Part shown: one piece after another, positions 24,775-36,900 of the stretch
Numbering within the stretch: position 1 is the stretch's first letter
Layout of the letters: each line of letters starts with the position of its first letter
Assembly (NCBI GenBank): GCA_933228895.1
Contig: OW121851.1
Coordinates: 126,155,624 to 126,219,623, forward strand
Direction: 5' to 3'
DNA: 64,000 nt
Source: Platycnemis pennipes
Lineage: Eukaryota > Arthropoda > Insecta > Odonata > Platycnemididae
The notes under the pieces: generated by a model
Databases searched by the model: none
Seen by the model: the letters and a program-made list of their open reading frames with translations, nothing else
What the model was told of the DNA's origin: nothing
Made by a program: the position numbers and the translations under genes

Positions 24775-25395
24775 CATCTACATCTGCATAATACCCTGCA
24801 AGCCACCATAAAGGTGTATGACAGGGGGTGAATTCACACCAAACATGCATTAAATTAAATTGTATTACAAAAAACATGCACAAATGCACAAAATGTGCAC
24901 AGATGCACAAAAAAGGATTAGTAATAACATACTACTCTAAACATCACAATTTAGGAAAGATGAAAATAGCAAGAAAATAGCATAACAAGCATGCAATATC
25001 ATGCTCTAAGTTGGGTTAGCTTAAAGTCATTATACCAACATGCAACTACCTATGCTATGCATTGATTTACTTGTGTTTATACTATTGAATATATTTACCG
25101 CTCTTCATATCCCTAATTGTACGAGGAATAAAGGACATTTTTAATCTGTCAGTTCGGAAATCAATTTATCTAATTTTGTGATAATGCTCTATTTTACCAT
25201 AGAAAGTTGGAGTGCGCAAAATATTTTTAACATCATCAGGGAACATATTATCTTGGAATTTATTTAAGAGATTAAGTCAAAATTTCAACCAACAATCTGG
25301 CAATGATTCCTAATTCAGTTCATTTGATAGACTGGTTACGCTAATATAGCTATCATACCGTCCCTTTGCAAATCTTGCCTATATCTCCTCTAATA
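24775..25395 (-). mobile_element. CR1-like LINE 3' end, copy H
   Basis: The plus-strand reading begins CATCTACATCTGCATAATAC, then CCTGCAAGCCACC and CACCATAAAGGTGTATGACA. The 3' UTR has a short AT-rich insertion with repeated 'atgcacaaa' near 24875-24910. The coding remnant runs to 'gactggttacgctaatatagctatcataccg' near 25370, as far 5' as copy E. Confidence 0.85.
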
Positions 25396-25528
25396 GCACC
25401 GTATATCTAAATCTATATTTTAATCTGCTAGCAATCGGAGGTGTGGCAGGGAATGATCCCACACTGAAGCCGATATATGTTACATGTATTTCCCATGCAT
25501 GTCCCATGTATAGGCTTCAGTGTGGGAT
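25396..25528 (-). mobile_element. Second, diverged CR1-like 3' end with a hairpin
   Basis: The plus strand at 25425-25460 ('ctgctagcaatcggaggtgtggcaggg') is a diverged form of the family's 3' landmark. It is followed by an inverted repeat: ATCCCACACTGAAGCC (25456-25471) and its perfect complement GGCTTCAGTGTGGGAT (25513-25528), with a 41-nt loop that itself partly pairs (ATATATG...CATGTATA). Confidence 0.55.
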
Positions 25529-26227
25529 TGTACGTCAGGCATACACTATCCGTTGATAAACATTTATATTGTTATTAACTGTACTACTGGCTATGCAGTC
25601 AGAAATTAATTTAGAAAGGGAATACAGCAATTTTATATACACAGCCTTCTTTCTACCTTCTTGATAATTGCTTACACGAAAAAGTGACATATATGACAAC
25701 AAATAAAGGTGTTGTTACGATATAAGTACAAATAGTTGGTTAAAGAATGCATAGGAATATGATTGTTCACTATCGAGTCAAATATTTGTTAGAATTTATC
25801 ACGACATTTTATTCATGAGTCAACCTAAAATACATTAAAATACTCGGATGTTATGTGTTCTATTATGATGACTTTCCTCATGAGTTCAAGTGTATTTAAT
25901 ACATCACCATTTTCTTTGCATCCGGACTATTCTGATGGCCCATATACCTCTGGTATCACAATAGGCAATGGTCTGTCATCAGGTTTCTCAAAGGCTGAAC
26001 CAACAGAGCTTGACAAACAACCATGTCCCGACCCTTGCATTAGCTGGTGAGGTAAAGTGAGTTTCTGAAAAAACTCTGGAGGTACATCACTTCAGAATTT
26101 CTAAGCTTCTTTATACGTAAAATGGAGGGGTGGGTGGGGGGCCTCTTGGAGCCCCCCTGGCACTTAGACCTCTTTAGATCCATTGTACCGACCCACATTT
26201 AACCCGCCCGCCACTTGCAGACAGGGG
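25529..26227. other. No supported gene
   Basis: A 65-codon plus-strand frame (25853-26050) is the only sizeable frame and has no recognisable motif. From 26120 the sequence is G-rich and may belong to the 5S-like unit that follows. Confidence 0.45.
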
Positions 26228-26336
26228 ACGAGAGCACCGCGGTAGAGATATGGAGGGTCACCCATCCATCCTACGGCCGGGCCCAGCGTTGCTTAACTTT
26301 GGTGATCTGACAGGAACCGGTGATTCAGCGTAGGCC
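26228..26336 (-). pseudogene. 5S rRNA-like sequence (pseudogene or 5S-derived SINE head)
   Basis: The minus strand reads TACGCTGAATCACCGGTTCC, then GATCACCAAAGTTAAGCAAC and later GGATGGGTGACC and ACCGCGGTG, in the order of animal 5S rRNA: 'CACGCTGAATACATCGGTTC', 'CCGATCACCGAAATTAAGCA', 'GATGGGGGACC', 'ACCGCG'. The block after 'ttaagca' contains the internal control region of 5S genes. Several substitutions and small indels exclude a functional rRNA gene. Plus-strand sequence at 26050-26227 would be its downstream flank; no second copy is in the window to tell a SINE from a single pseudogene. Confidence 0.7.
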
Positions 26337-27150
26337 CTTGCAACTTATTTACACTGCCGATACAATTTCATAAGTGACCGACTCCATATTCCAATAGCAA
26401 TGAGCCAGACCGTGTTTGCACTTTAAATCCATAATTATTGCGTCAACCACGGCAGAGCCTACTCAAACCGCAGTACTAGCTTCACCTACCAACGTAAAGG
26501 TAGTCTTCAGGCAGTTTTTCAAGGAGTCTTCTAGAGTATATTACAAGGTTGTGGACCAATGTCCTTACCGATTGGAAGGGACCGTGTGCTTCGGCATGAA
26601 TCATCCTTTTCACGGGAAGAAAGGATAGTGAAGATGCAAAAAGATTTCATGGGTTCCGGGGAGATAGGTACTGAGCCCTTAAGATTCTATTTCCTTCCTC
26701 TCCTTTGGAGACACGAACGCCGGAAATCGGAGTCAATGGAAATAGGCAAACAATTCCTCTTTCCCCGGAACACCTTAGAGCCCAGGGTATCCTGCCTCTG
26801 AGTAGCCTATTTATGAAGAATGAAGGTTCCCCCAAATCCCCCTTCCGGCTGTCGATTGACGAGGGTTCCTTCCTTCACCGCGTTTGAGGAATAGGAGGCA
26901 GGATAAGGGGACAGGGTCACGGGAGAGGGGTGGAGGGTGTCTTACGTCGCTGTGAAACGGAAACCTTGCTTGCCTGTACCAAGAAACGTCCCGGGCAACC
27001 AAAGTAAACCCCTCGCTCAGCAACAGGCAACTGCTCAATTTCAGCCTTTCAATCGAGCTCCTGTTCCCCGGATCTACTTCTTCTCACTTACAGGTTGGAA
27101 AATATTTATTTGGAATTATTGGAAACAGCAAAGGGATAGGTAGGGGTAGG
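26337..27150. other. GC-richer stretch, no supported gene
   Basis: Seven overlapping short frames on both strands lie in 26416-27143. The clustering on both strands argues for composition, not coding. Confidence 0.45.
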
Positions 27151-27408
27151 GACGTAGCCAGAAATTTGCTTCGGGGGGGCTAAGTCTTGCGTTACTTGAA
27201 ACAAATCAGACTTGCCCATTCGGTGCCGACATTTTACAAATCTCTTCCCAAAATTTTCAGTGCTTGGTATTTACTTTTACAGAGCCCATACTTATCTCTT
27301 CTCACTGGTAAAGTTCTCTGCTAAAATCAGAACAACAAAATTATTGGGAAAAAATTTCGGGGGGGGCTGAAGCACCTGTAACCCCTCCCCCCCTCTTTGG
27401 CTACGTGC
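27151..27408. mobile_element. MITE-like element with 'acgtagcca' inverted ends
   Basis: The left end GACGTAGCCAGAAATTTGCT and the right end, whose reverse complement is GGCACGTAGCCAAAGAG, share ACGTAGCCA. Each end has a run of seven or eight Gs followed by GCT(A/G)A ('cgggggggctaag', 'cggggggggctgaag') in the same orientation. No coding frame fits. The superfamily is unknown. Confidence 0.55.
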
Positions 27409-27534
27409 CTGGGTAGGGGAAATATATTTAAGTAGTCTGTAGTGCATGATGCATGTATTAACAATCAATCCCTCAATTACCATGTAGATATTAACAATCT
27501 AGTTGCATGAGACCCTAAAGTAGCTTGTGCGAAT

Positions 27535-27628
27535 GTCAATAATGCATGCTTGGTGATCTACACCCCCTGCCACACAGCCTCGCGGTGGCTTGCAGGGTAT
27601 CGCGTAGATGTAGATAGTTATAGATGTA
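27535..27628 (+). mobile_element. CR1-like LINE 3' end, copy I
   Basis: Plus-strand 3' UTR remnant with TGCATGCTTGGTG, CACCCCCTGCCACACAG, GGTGGCTTGCAGGGTATCG and CGTAGATGTAGATAG. Its 3' end faces the 3' end of copy J, 150 bp away. Confidence 0.85.
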
Positions 27629-27779
27629 TTTAAATCACCATTCCCTAAGATGGTGGGTGATCTGAGATATTCAAAGGCTATTCCATCAACAGAAAAGTGT
27701 GACCTGTTAACTTAATTTCCCGAGTTGAACAGCTTTATCAAATGAAAACGCGCACTTTATGAATCTCCCGTCACTTGAA

Positions 27780-28226
27780 TACATCTACATAATACCCTGC
27801 AAGCCACCATAACGGTGTGTGGCAGGGGGTGAATTTTCACCAAACGAGCACTACATATCATGCAGAAAATAGAATTAATATTAATATATTAGTCTAAACT
27901 TCACTATTTAAAAACATAAAAATAGCAAAGGAAGCATGCAAAAACATGCTGTTAGTTGGGTTCCCTTAAGTCCTTATACCAGCATGCAACTACCTATGCT
28001 CAGGATTGATTCACTCGTATTGGACATATTTAACGCTATTCATATCCCTAATTGTACGAGGAAAAAAGGACATTTTGAATCTGTCAGTTTGGCAATCAAT
28101 TTCTCTAATTTTTCAATCATGGTCCTATCTACCTTAGTAATTTGGGGTTCGCAAATTATTTTTAACGTCATCTGTGAAAATATTATCTTGGATCTTATTT
28201 AAGAGATTAAGTCTAAATTTCAACTT
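27780..28226 (-). mobile_element. CR1-like LINE 3' end, copy J
   Basis: Minus-strand copy with 3' end at 27780 (plus-strand ACATCTACATAATACCCTGC). It is one of the best-preserved copies. The 88-codon plus-strand frame at 27936-28202 is an antisense shadow; the true remnant reads on the minus strand and is cut at about 28226. Confidence 0.87.
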
Positions 28227-28309
28227 GGAATATTTTGAGTCTATACCTACACTTAGGTGCGACAAGAACATATAATAATAATTATTAATGTGCACCTAGT
28301 AACCCCTAC

Positions 28310-28655
28310 TGCCTATGCCGATGATGTTAAAAAATATGTTGATAACAACTACGTTTAACACTCGTTTTGATCAGAAAAGCGAGATTAGAGAGATTGACTT
28401 CTGTATAGATAGATTTCAAATATTCTCCTATCCTCTGCAACTGCATCATTGCGTGCCTGATAAAATATATGAATGAATCCATTCAATCATTATCATTTAT
28501 AACTGACTTTAATGTAGGAATGAGAAAAAAAAATTTTAATCGAATAAAAATGTAACACATAAGAATCTGGTACCAAGTACCTTCCGAAATAACCCAACCC
28601 CTAACACGCACCCTTGAGGTGGCTTGCCGGGTATTATGTAGATTTAGATGTAGTA
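28310..28655 (+). mobile_element. CR1-like LINE 3' end, copy K (degenerate)
   Basis: A decayed C-terminal block in shifting frames contains DDVKK, then RFDQKSEIREIDF and CIDRFQIFSYP, aligning with SDDVKNIL...KIREIDCRTDGFKMTFFP of copy A. After a gap the 3' end follows at 28595-28655 (CACGCACCCTTGAGGTGGCT, GGGTATTATGTAGATTTAG). It starts close to the cut end of the oppositely oriented copy J. Confidence 0.7.
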
Positions 28656-28974
28656 ATATCACATACATTGAACCTTTAACGCTGTAACAATACATAGGAC
28701 CTTGATCAAAACGAGGTTTGACATCACCACCTTCAAGTCAGCCCACCACCCGTGTCAAAAAGCGAAGATTTAGAATTTCCTCTGGCGAAAGTATAATGAA
28801 TCTCCACTAACAGCGATTAATGATTAGGTATTATTCTGGAGAGGTGTTGAATTTCTTGGTGGCTTTATCCAACCTTCTTTTTTATTCTGAATTGTAATGA
28901 TGTAGCATAGATATTTCTAACTTTCTATTGATAGTTTTTAAGCCACAGCTGCTCTGTTATATATGTATACAACA

Positions 28975-29185
28975 TCGTCGTCCGCGAGGCATACCTTCTG
29001 AGAATCCACAACCTCTAGGACAGTCGTCAAGAGAAAAGTGAACGGTAGGAACTGTTGAGGATACCAGGAAGGCGCTACTTAAAAGAAGTGATGAAAGATG
29101 TATATTAGGCTGTATATGAGTTCATGAAGAGGCTGGTTGGTAAGAGTACAGTGAAGTGCTGCGTCATAGTAAACCAATGCCAATA
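28975..29185 (+). mobile_element. RTE-like LINE C-terminal fragment
   Basis: One frame reads IPGRRYLKEVMKDVY, then YEFMKRLVGK and VNQCQYRL. This is the 'GRPRxxYLxEVxKDVGxxxYxxMKRLAxDRxxWRxxxNQ' tail of RTE-type elements. It is short and contains stops, so it is a fossil. Confidence 0.6.
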
Positions 29186-30409
29186 TCGGTTGTGAAGGAA
29201 AATTACCGTATTAAAATATTAAAAATAAAATGAAAAAATTGCTTATGCTGATCCTGAAAGCGTAGGGGAAACCTCTATCACAGAGGGGAACAACCTGTGT
29301 TTGCACAGGGTTAAGAAAAAGAACTACTGGTTTGTCATTTTCATGCTTAAGGTTTCGCATATTCCCAGTAGGTATGCCGTAATGTTACTCTAATAGCAAA
29401 AGAATAACGAGAAAATACCATGAAGAGAAACGCATGAATTTCCGTCCTAATATTTTCCAAATTATATTATGCAACCTCTTTGCCGAGCGGTTATTGGGCG
29501 TTTCGGAAACTAGGTATTTGAGAGATGACGATTTTGAACCTGGAATCATAAAATGCCAGGAATGAACTTTCTTAGTATTCATGTGGAACTGAACTGTTTT
29601 TTCTCACTCATAATGAATTTCATTGTGCACCGTAATACACCACAACAGTATGAGGATAGGGCGGATTCTTTAAGCTAAAATTATCTATTCATACTTCTTT
29701 TCTTCCTAGCGATTATTTTCAGCAAGAATATAGAGATAAAGGTTACTGAAAGGCTATATGTATGATATGAATATGAGCGATGCTTTGTATGGACGAGAGG
29801 CTTTTAATGGTGATAAATGGCGAGAATAGGTTGATAAGGGAATTTTAAGAATCGGGCGAGTAGAACAGAAAGAATGTGACGGACGAAAAGGACTGATTAT
29901 TTAGAGATGAGGACTATGAGGAAATGAAGACTTTTGTAGGTGAAAATTAGGAAGAAGAGTGGGTGGATGATAACATTAATTAGAAACAATAAATCCGCGA
30001 CAAGTCTCTTTAATTTTGGGAGTGATTAAAGCTTAATATTCCCTTCTTTTGCCTCATCCCTTGCCATTTACATTCAATAATATACCTAAAATAAATAAAT
30101 CTGTGCTGTATGATACGAATTAACTATGGAATTGAAGGTTGTCTGTTGGAAAGGCAAAAAAGGAGGAAACGAAAATGTCGCATGGTATTAGGAGAGGGAA
30201 CGTATCGATCTGAGGAGAGTAGTAGTTTTAGACAAATAGCCATTAAGAAGGTACAGTGCACAGAAAAGTAGGGATATGACCTCAAAACCGGCCGGTGCTC
30301 TTAGAAAATTCGCTATAAAAATATTACCCTGCTTTCCACATTTGAAAAATTTGGTAAGAATGAAAGCACTGTGTAGGGTAGCTAGCGTGTTGAGGGGTTG
30401 CTGATCGTG
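29186..30409. other. AT-rich, no gene recognised
   Basis: Only one frame above 60 codons (29385-29582, minus) lies within it, and it has no motif. Parts of 29700-30000 are purine-rich. Confidence 0.5.
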
Positions 30410-31260
30410 CGAGCAGCATCTTTGGCGTTGCCATGGAGAGGCGAGGGTAGGGAGTGGGGGTGAGAGCGGCACGCGAACGTCTGCCGGGACGGGTCCGTGG
30501 ACCACGCGCGAGACTGGGAAGAGGAACCCGCCTCGGGTGACCTCTTAGCCTGACGTGCCCTCGGCGCCAGCTGCCTAACCACGGCCGCAGCCTCCCTCCT
30601 CGGGCGGGAGGGAGGGAAGAGGGAGGGCAGGTCGTTTCGGACCGGCAACGAGGCTCCCCCGTGCAAGGTGGGCGGCAGATGAGAGAGTCGAACGAACTTG
30701 AAGCGGGCGGCAGCTGCTTCCCTCACACGCTTACGCCCTCACGGAAACACACTCCTGATGCCTGCCGATGTGTGCGTGAGTGTGTTGTTGTTCTGCCGCC
30801 CACAAATGTGGCTCGCCAGACCAAGGAGAGTCTCTCCTTGGCCAGACCTTTCCCCCCGGAACCAGGAGAGGTGTTCGGGAGAGCGGGCGGCGCAAACAGC
30901 TGCTTGGCCCCCGCATTCCTTCGGCTCGCTCGCCGTAGCGGGATGGGGACGAAATCGTACCCTGTGGGACTCCACATTCTCATTCGATGGGAGGCAGCGG
31001 GCAAGCGGAGGCGATATTATAAAAGGCCAGAGCCACGCGCGTCTGCATCAATAGAAGAGAGAGAGCGGAAAAAATCTTCTCCGTCCTTGTTCTTTATGTC
31101 TCCTTCCCCTATCACTCCTCCCTCCTTCCCTTCCATTTCTGGCGCTTCTGCCACACCTGCTCCTTCTCCGAGGCACCTGACGCAAGGAGGTGGGCCAGTC
31201 GCGTGATTGGAGGGAATGGAGAAGGCTGGATTAGATTGATTGGGATGGGTCGGGATTTCT
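30410..31260 (+). promoter_or_regulatory. CpG-dense island
   Basis: The only strongly CpG-dense block of this size in the window (for example CGGCACGCGAACGTCTGCCG near 30467). Frames are open on both strands for up to 181 codons (30661-31206 plus), with low-complexity P/S/R-rich translations: the usual effect of few AT-rich stops. Together with the TATA box and initiator at its 3' end, it is best read as a promoter and 5' UTR. Confidence 0.5.
31018..31053 (+). promoter_or_regulatory. Candidate core promoter (TATA box plus initiator)
   Basis: TATAAAAGG at 31018-31026 is a strong TATA box. An initiator-like TCAATA follows with its A at 31050, about 32 bases downstream of the TATA start, the usual spacing. 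Downstream to 31190 the sequence is GC/CT-rich as in a 5' UTR. No coding start or donor site can be chosen with confidence; the nearest supported plus-strand exon is 14 kb away. Confidence 0.4.
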
Positions 31261-33599
31261 CGCCTGCTCACAGTGGCGGAGATGAAGGAAAGAAACCGCC
31301 TTCCTTGCCATCCACAAACAAATATTCCTACTATGCTGGCGGGATGGAATCTGTGGTCAACATGGTGACGGCGATATTGCGGATAGGAAGGGATTATCGA
31401 GTGAAAGGAATTTCCAATCCGCATATATAAACAGTTTTGCATCTAAATGAACGCGGTTAAGGAGAAAGTTCCTAGCGTCACAGATGGTGCTGACTCCGGT
31501 GTATATCAATGATTTCATTTCTATAATAGCGCTTCAATTTCACTCTCGATCCACGTCCATCTAGCCTTAACAGTAGTTCAACTAGTGCAACATTTGATAT
31601 GTTTATAGAATACCATAATTTACAGTATTTTAATCTAACGTTTACACATTCATTACCATAATTCGTTTTTCATTGTGTTTCCTGTAGGTTCTTTGGAGAA
31701 TAAGGATATTACTATGTTACTTCATTACATTATTATACTTAGTATATCACTACATTATTATACTTCATTTATATTATAAAAATTTGGACAGACACTGAGT
31801 TAATTTGAAATCGGTTTGTTTTCCGTTGACGTAGAAATATTTCGAGGACAATATTAATTATTGTAAATTTAATCATATTTGGGAAACATAAAGACTTGAG
31901 TTTTATTTTACCTGGACGGGATAGGACGTTATCGTCCTTTCCACCCCCCGCCCAGGGCATAATAGATACATGTATGTCTTATTGCATTATTAGGTCAAGT
32001 AGGTACAAAGTAAAAATGTAGAGTTATCACATTGTAAAATCTAAAAAAGAAAAAGTACAAAACATTTTACCTTATATAAATCAAAGATATTACAGGCGGG
32101 ATTCGTTGAGTTTCACATGTGAATAAAAAGAATATTATTTAAAAAAGATACATTTGTGAAGAGCGTATCTACCCTTAAGAACAAAATTGATTCTATTAAA
32201 ATATTACAAGTATATAGTCCTATAATAAAGTGAGTATAAAAATAACAGAAATCCTTATTAAACCTGAATGAAAATAAAACAGAGTATCCGACATACTGCA
32301 GTGCAAATGGATATTTTTCTGAAATCGATGGATATTTTTCTCCTCGCAAACAATAATGGATCATGATCACCAAAATTACCAAATTAGTGGGTGTAATGTA
32401 GATAGTTATGCCCGTACAGCACTTAAAAATGGCTTTTTAATCATATCATCTCATTCTGACGTTAAGTATCTGGCATGAAAAATATTTTAGTGGCCTCGAG
32501 CAAATATTGACTTATAAATAAAAATTATATTCTTCTATAGTTACTAATCATTTTACTACACGTTCCTGATACATGGACAACTAACAGTATTCTGTTATCA
32601 CCGCAAAATAACTCATTCTAGAGAAAGTGTGTGCTGAATATTTGGAGATGTCTTTTTCCGACTCAGCCTTTGATGTGCAAGGCACTTCGTTGATGTAAAT
32701 TTAATGCAAAGAAAAATGATCAATTATTATCTGCAATTCAAAGAGAGGCACTTTTTGGCACTGTTTTGTAGTAACCTTAGCTTCTTTTCGTAGCTTACAT
32801 CAGTAGTTTCCTGCGTGTATATTGCATCGATCCCATACCTCCTCTTTTACTAAGGACTACTTTTTTAGTAGTCCCATGTGACTCCTTCCTCTTCCGGCTT
32901 GGAAATCGCTGCTCCCCCTCTTTGTCTTCAAAATTATCAGCCCCAGGTGCTCTACGAGATTTTTCCATGTAACCACGCCATTACTTGTTCACACTTTTCC
33001 TAATTTGCTTCAGAAAAGGCGTAATGTGGAGGAATAAACTTAAAAAGATAGTAGCGCCAATTCGCTACAGCTCGTACAAAATCGAGACGAGGGTCTATCC
33101 ACCGTGCTCACTCTTCAGCTCATTAGGTAATCTTTTTTTCAGCGTGGCAGGTGGAATGACTTTTTCCTGGCCCCTCTTTTTTTGGAGGTAATTCGACCAC
33201 TAATGAAAACACATTCTCAAGTTAATGTCTTGGCATCTATCACGTTGTTCCCACCGTAAAATAGCGTAGTTAGTTATGCCGAAAAAAGAAATTAACAAAG
33301 AGGGCAATTAAATTTCGTTTTAGGAATAGGCAAATATCTTTCCATGTTGATCAGGGTGAAGTAAGTTGTCGGATGCCGGAAAAGAGTACACCAAAGACGC
33401 AACTCAAATTGCAGAGTCGTTCCCTTCAAATCATCGATTCCATTCGTCTGGTATGCCTTAATCCTCATGCCTCGTTAATGCCTCATCCCGAAGCCAATAC
33501 TTAATAATTTGATCTGAGAGAGTCTCAGCCAAAATCAATGAATCCAGGAATTTGCACATGATGCTAAACACCCTATTTCATCATCCTTATCAATGGCCT
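31261..33599. other. AT-rich, no gene recognised
   Basis: No coding or repeat signal was found. A small direct repeat (ACATTATTATACTT twice, near 31727 and 31755) is present. Confidence 0.5.
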
Positions 33600-33960
33600 C
33601 CAGTGTTAAGATTTCTCGTTTCTCGTATCATCTCCCTTAGTCTTGCCTGTCCGTAGTATTGTTAATCTTTTATTTTCTTATTCTTCACCGCTTTTCCCGT
33701 ATGTTACATAAGAGGCCATCTTTTGCCATGCTTCCCTTTCGATTTCTCTCTAGGACTGCATTCGCAAAACCATCATCAAGACCGAAGATATGTTCGATAA
33801 GCTTGTCCATTCCCAGACCTTCTTCGTTAGCTAATCGTTCTATCCATTTTATCTTTATTATTCTTCTGTAAAGATCACATTTAATATTTTTATTCTTCCC
33901 TTTGCTGCTGCTGTTACGTTCTGTGATTATTTTATTTTTCATTCGACCATCGCCGGTCAT
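33600..33960 (-). mobile_element. RTE-like LINE C-terminal fragment
   Basis: The minus-strand frame at 33685-33960 contains IKCDLYRRIIKIKWIERLAN followed by EEGL. This matches the 'FExWxYRRMLKISWxDRVSNEEVL' block of RTE-type LINE proteins. The continuation, GLDDGFANAVLERNRKGSMA, is weaker. It is an isolated fossil with no second conserved block. Confidence 0.55.
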
Positions 33961-36900
33961 TCCCTTCCAGGCAGCAGTACTCTTCCACCTCTTTAAACTA
34001 TTAAACTATTGTTTCCCATGAATAACATTAGTCATATACTCTGATATTCTACTGCATACTAATATCTTTGTTGTATTTTTATTATTTTTTGGGTGATATT
34101 TCATTAATGCCTTTCCTCATGTTAACTACAGCCTTCCAAACCTTTGTTTTCATCTCCGACACCCTACAGGTATTAAATGCGTCAAGATAAGAGAAGACAG
34201 TTTTTTTCATGGAACAAACAAAAGAACACGCTTTGTTTCATAATAAAATTCAATATTATTGTCAAATTTCTATCTGGGTCGCATTCTAAACTATTTTTAA
34301 AGATAACGCTGGGGCAGATCCACTTCTGTTTTGTTTTTATTAAACAGAATCTTGGATTGGAAGTCTTGCTGGCGCCATAAGAATGCTCGCCGGCGGTGGG
34401 TGGGATACGATTCCGAAATAGTGAATGCACTTTCGATGAGCGGCCCGAGGAACTATTTTTTCGCCAGGTGGACCACTTATTGACGCAGCAGCTCGCCTGA
34501 GTGAAGTGTCGCCACCTGCCTGCCGACTTTCCCCTCCCTCCTAAGGTCATCGGCTGCCAAAGCACGCCGCACTTGGCACGGCCTGTTGTCGATGGCTGTT
34601 ATCGATGGCTGTTATCGTCATCTGTTTCTTTCCTAAACAAACAGGAAATGCCACTTTGATGCCCGATTCAATATAGGCTTAGGAGAAAACTTTCCTGCAT
34701 GAGGAAAAATTGCGCATACTTGTTTTTTAACTCCATAATATTTCCCACTCATAATTCAAAAAAAACCAAAAAACCACGATGTCGAACGCGAGTCAACTAA
34801 TTTCACCCCTACTGTCGGTTGAGTAGATCCCTCGCCATTTAAACTTGAGGAATTCGTTATGGTGGTGTATTTTTCTTGATATTTACCCATGCCTCGTTCC
34901 CATGGAGTCACGCTTTGTGAAGTACCTACTTACCTCTCTAATTCAGTCGTTGAGTCTCACATTTTTTGGAGAGAGGAAAAGTGATGCTCTTCCCTCATAG
35001 TTCCCATTCGCATAACACTGATGGCATTTAATATTGAAGTGAATAGCTCTGCTTCTACATAGTACCCTAAAAACTGACTCTGAAAATGGTGTGTGGCAGA
35101 GGGTAACAGTAGACTAGGCATGCATTACGGACGTGTAGACAATCATTTTGGTGGCCTAAACTACCAACTTCACCGATAAAAATCTATTTTACCAAGAGAA
35201 AACGGCAGCTTCACAATCTCCAAGGTCAAACTAACATTATGACGGACAGATTTGGCCGAACTGTAAGACATTTGTTCGCTGACGCGCAAAAAATATGAGG
35301 AGTTTCTAAAACAATCACACTCACGAATTTAAAGTTCATTCTGGCATGCCAAAAAAGCCATTCACCTATCCTAATTATTATCAGGGTTACTTCTATTCAT
35401 CCCTTTAATCTGCACGGAAAGAATAAAATTCAAAATTTTCTTTTTCCCACTCGTCAACACTAATTATATCTTTGTGAACTAACCTGATGTAGTAAGATGG
35501 AGTTTTAAATAGGTTTTTAGCATATTTAGTAAAACAACCCTAAATTTCTGTGGGGGATTTGGCCATCTTTAATCCTTCGCTTTTAAAAGCTTCACAGTGT
35601 CATTCTTGCTTCAATTTTGACTCTTTGCTAACCTATCATAGCATTAAGTATTGATTCTCCCGACGATCGCTAAGTAGTTTGGCATGGATCTTCGCAATGT
35701 GTGTGCTCTTGCCAATGTTATTTTTTTCATAAATTTTCAAGTATTCGCGTCAAAGGCGCGTTATATAGTTAACTAATTATTGGCCGGAAAACATTTTTCA
35801 GGCGCCGAGTAGTGTGTTCGGAGCAAAGCATGATTCATAATTATATATAGGTTCCATTTCATATTTGCAAAGCAATGTGTAAAGCAAAGCAAAAAAACCT
35901 AAAGACAATTCAGAAAATAGCATTGATCACAAAAGGAAATTGTCACACTTTTCACTGTTGAACACAGCCTATTAAGCCTCGCATTGCGTAAGGCTAATCA
36001 TTTATTATAGACACTCGCAGTTAGCCTTCGTATTTAGAGAACTAACTGCAATCTGCAGCCCGAATAACCATCGAGATAGTTTTAAGTGTGTCCTGAAGAG
36101 ATTTTAACATATACCCCCCTTGATAATATTATGTCAGTAGGTACCTTATGCCTACCATCAGCTCTTAAATTTCTCGTGGGACACTAAGCAAGTTAAACAA
36201 ATGTTTTTTTTTACCAAAGCTAGGAAATGAATAACTCCCGAGGGGAAAATATCTATTACCAGACCTTGGTGGTTGACAGGAGTTCTCCGTCCATTATAAT
36301 CGATTATGTATAATCGACTGATAAGATCGTGATTGATGAACGAAAATTAATTTTCTGAGTGTCATTGATAAATTTTAATCAGCTGTCCTTTTCCTTAAAA
36401 TATAAGGATAAAATATATTCTGTTTTTGACGTTTTCTCAAACTTATCTACCTTTCTTTTCTCCATTCGTTAAACCCAAAGTGAGAAGCAATACCCTTGAT
36501 TATCACTCCGTGTTATTGGCATGAAGTTGCTCCATTCAGTTATTTTATTTTATACCGATATTTTTTGTACTACTCATCTAATCACAAGTGTTCTTGATCA
36601 ACATTAATGTGAAACATTAAAATTTATGGATTTTATTTCATGCTTGACATTATACCTTAGGCACTGTGCGTGGGTAAGGGGCCCATAAGAAAAATCTGAT
36701 CACTTTAATGAACCTAGAAGGAATTTGAGGACACTGTGAAATTAAGTCTCCATGAAAAGAAATAGGGTTCTGCTTAATTCTCCAGTTGATCAACGAACCA
36801 GCTTCAGTCATACCAAGCCTGTTGTTAGATTCATTTTTTATATTTATTGGGAGATTAAAGTATTACGATATGAATTTCAGAGAGTGGGTTATTCACAGTT

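Noticed and set aside
25853..26050. 65-codon plus-strand frame
   Set aside because: No splice sites, no motif; the length is expected by chance.
26228..26336. Functional 5S rRNA gene
   Set aside because: Too many substitutions and indels, and a single copy in unrelated sequence; listed as pseudogene or SINE head instead.
27936..28202. 88-codon plus-strand frame
   Set aside because: Antisense shadow of LINE copy J; the true remnant reads on the minus strand.
30661..31206. 181-codon plus-strand frame in the CpG island
   Set aside because: Frames are open on both strands over the same interval, the translation is P/S/R-rich with no domain, and a TATA box lies within it. It is explained by few stop codons in GC-rich DNA.
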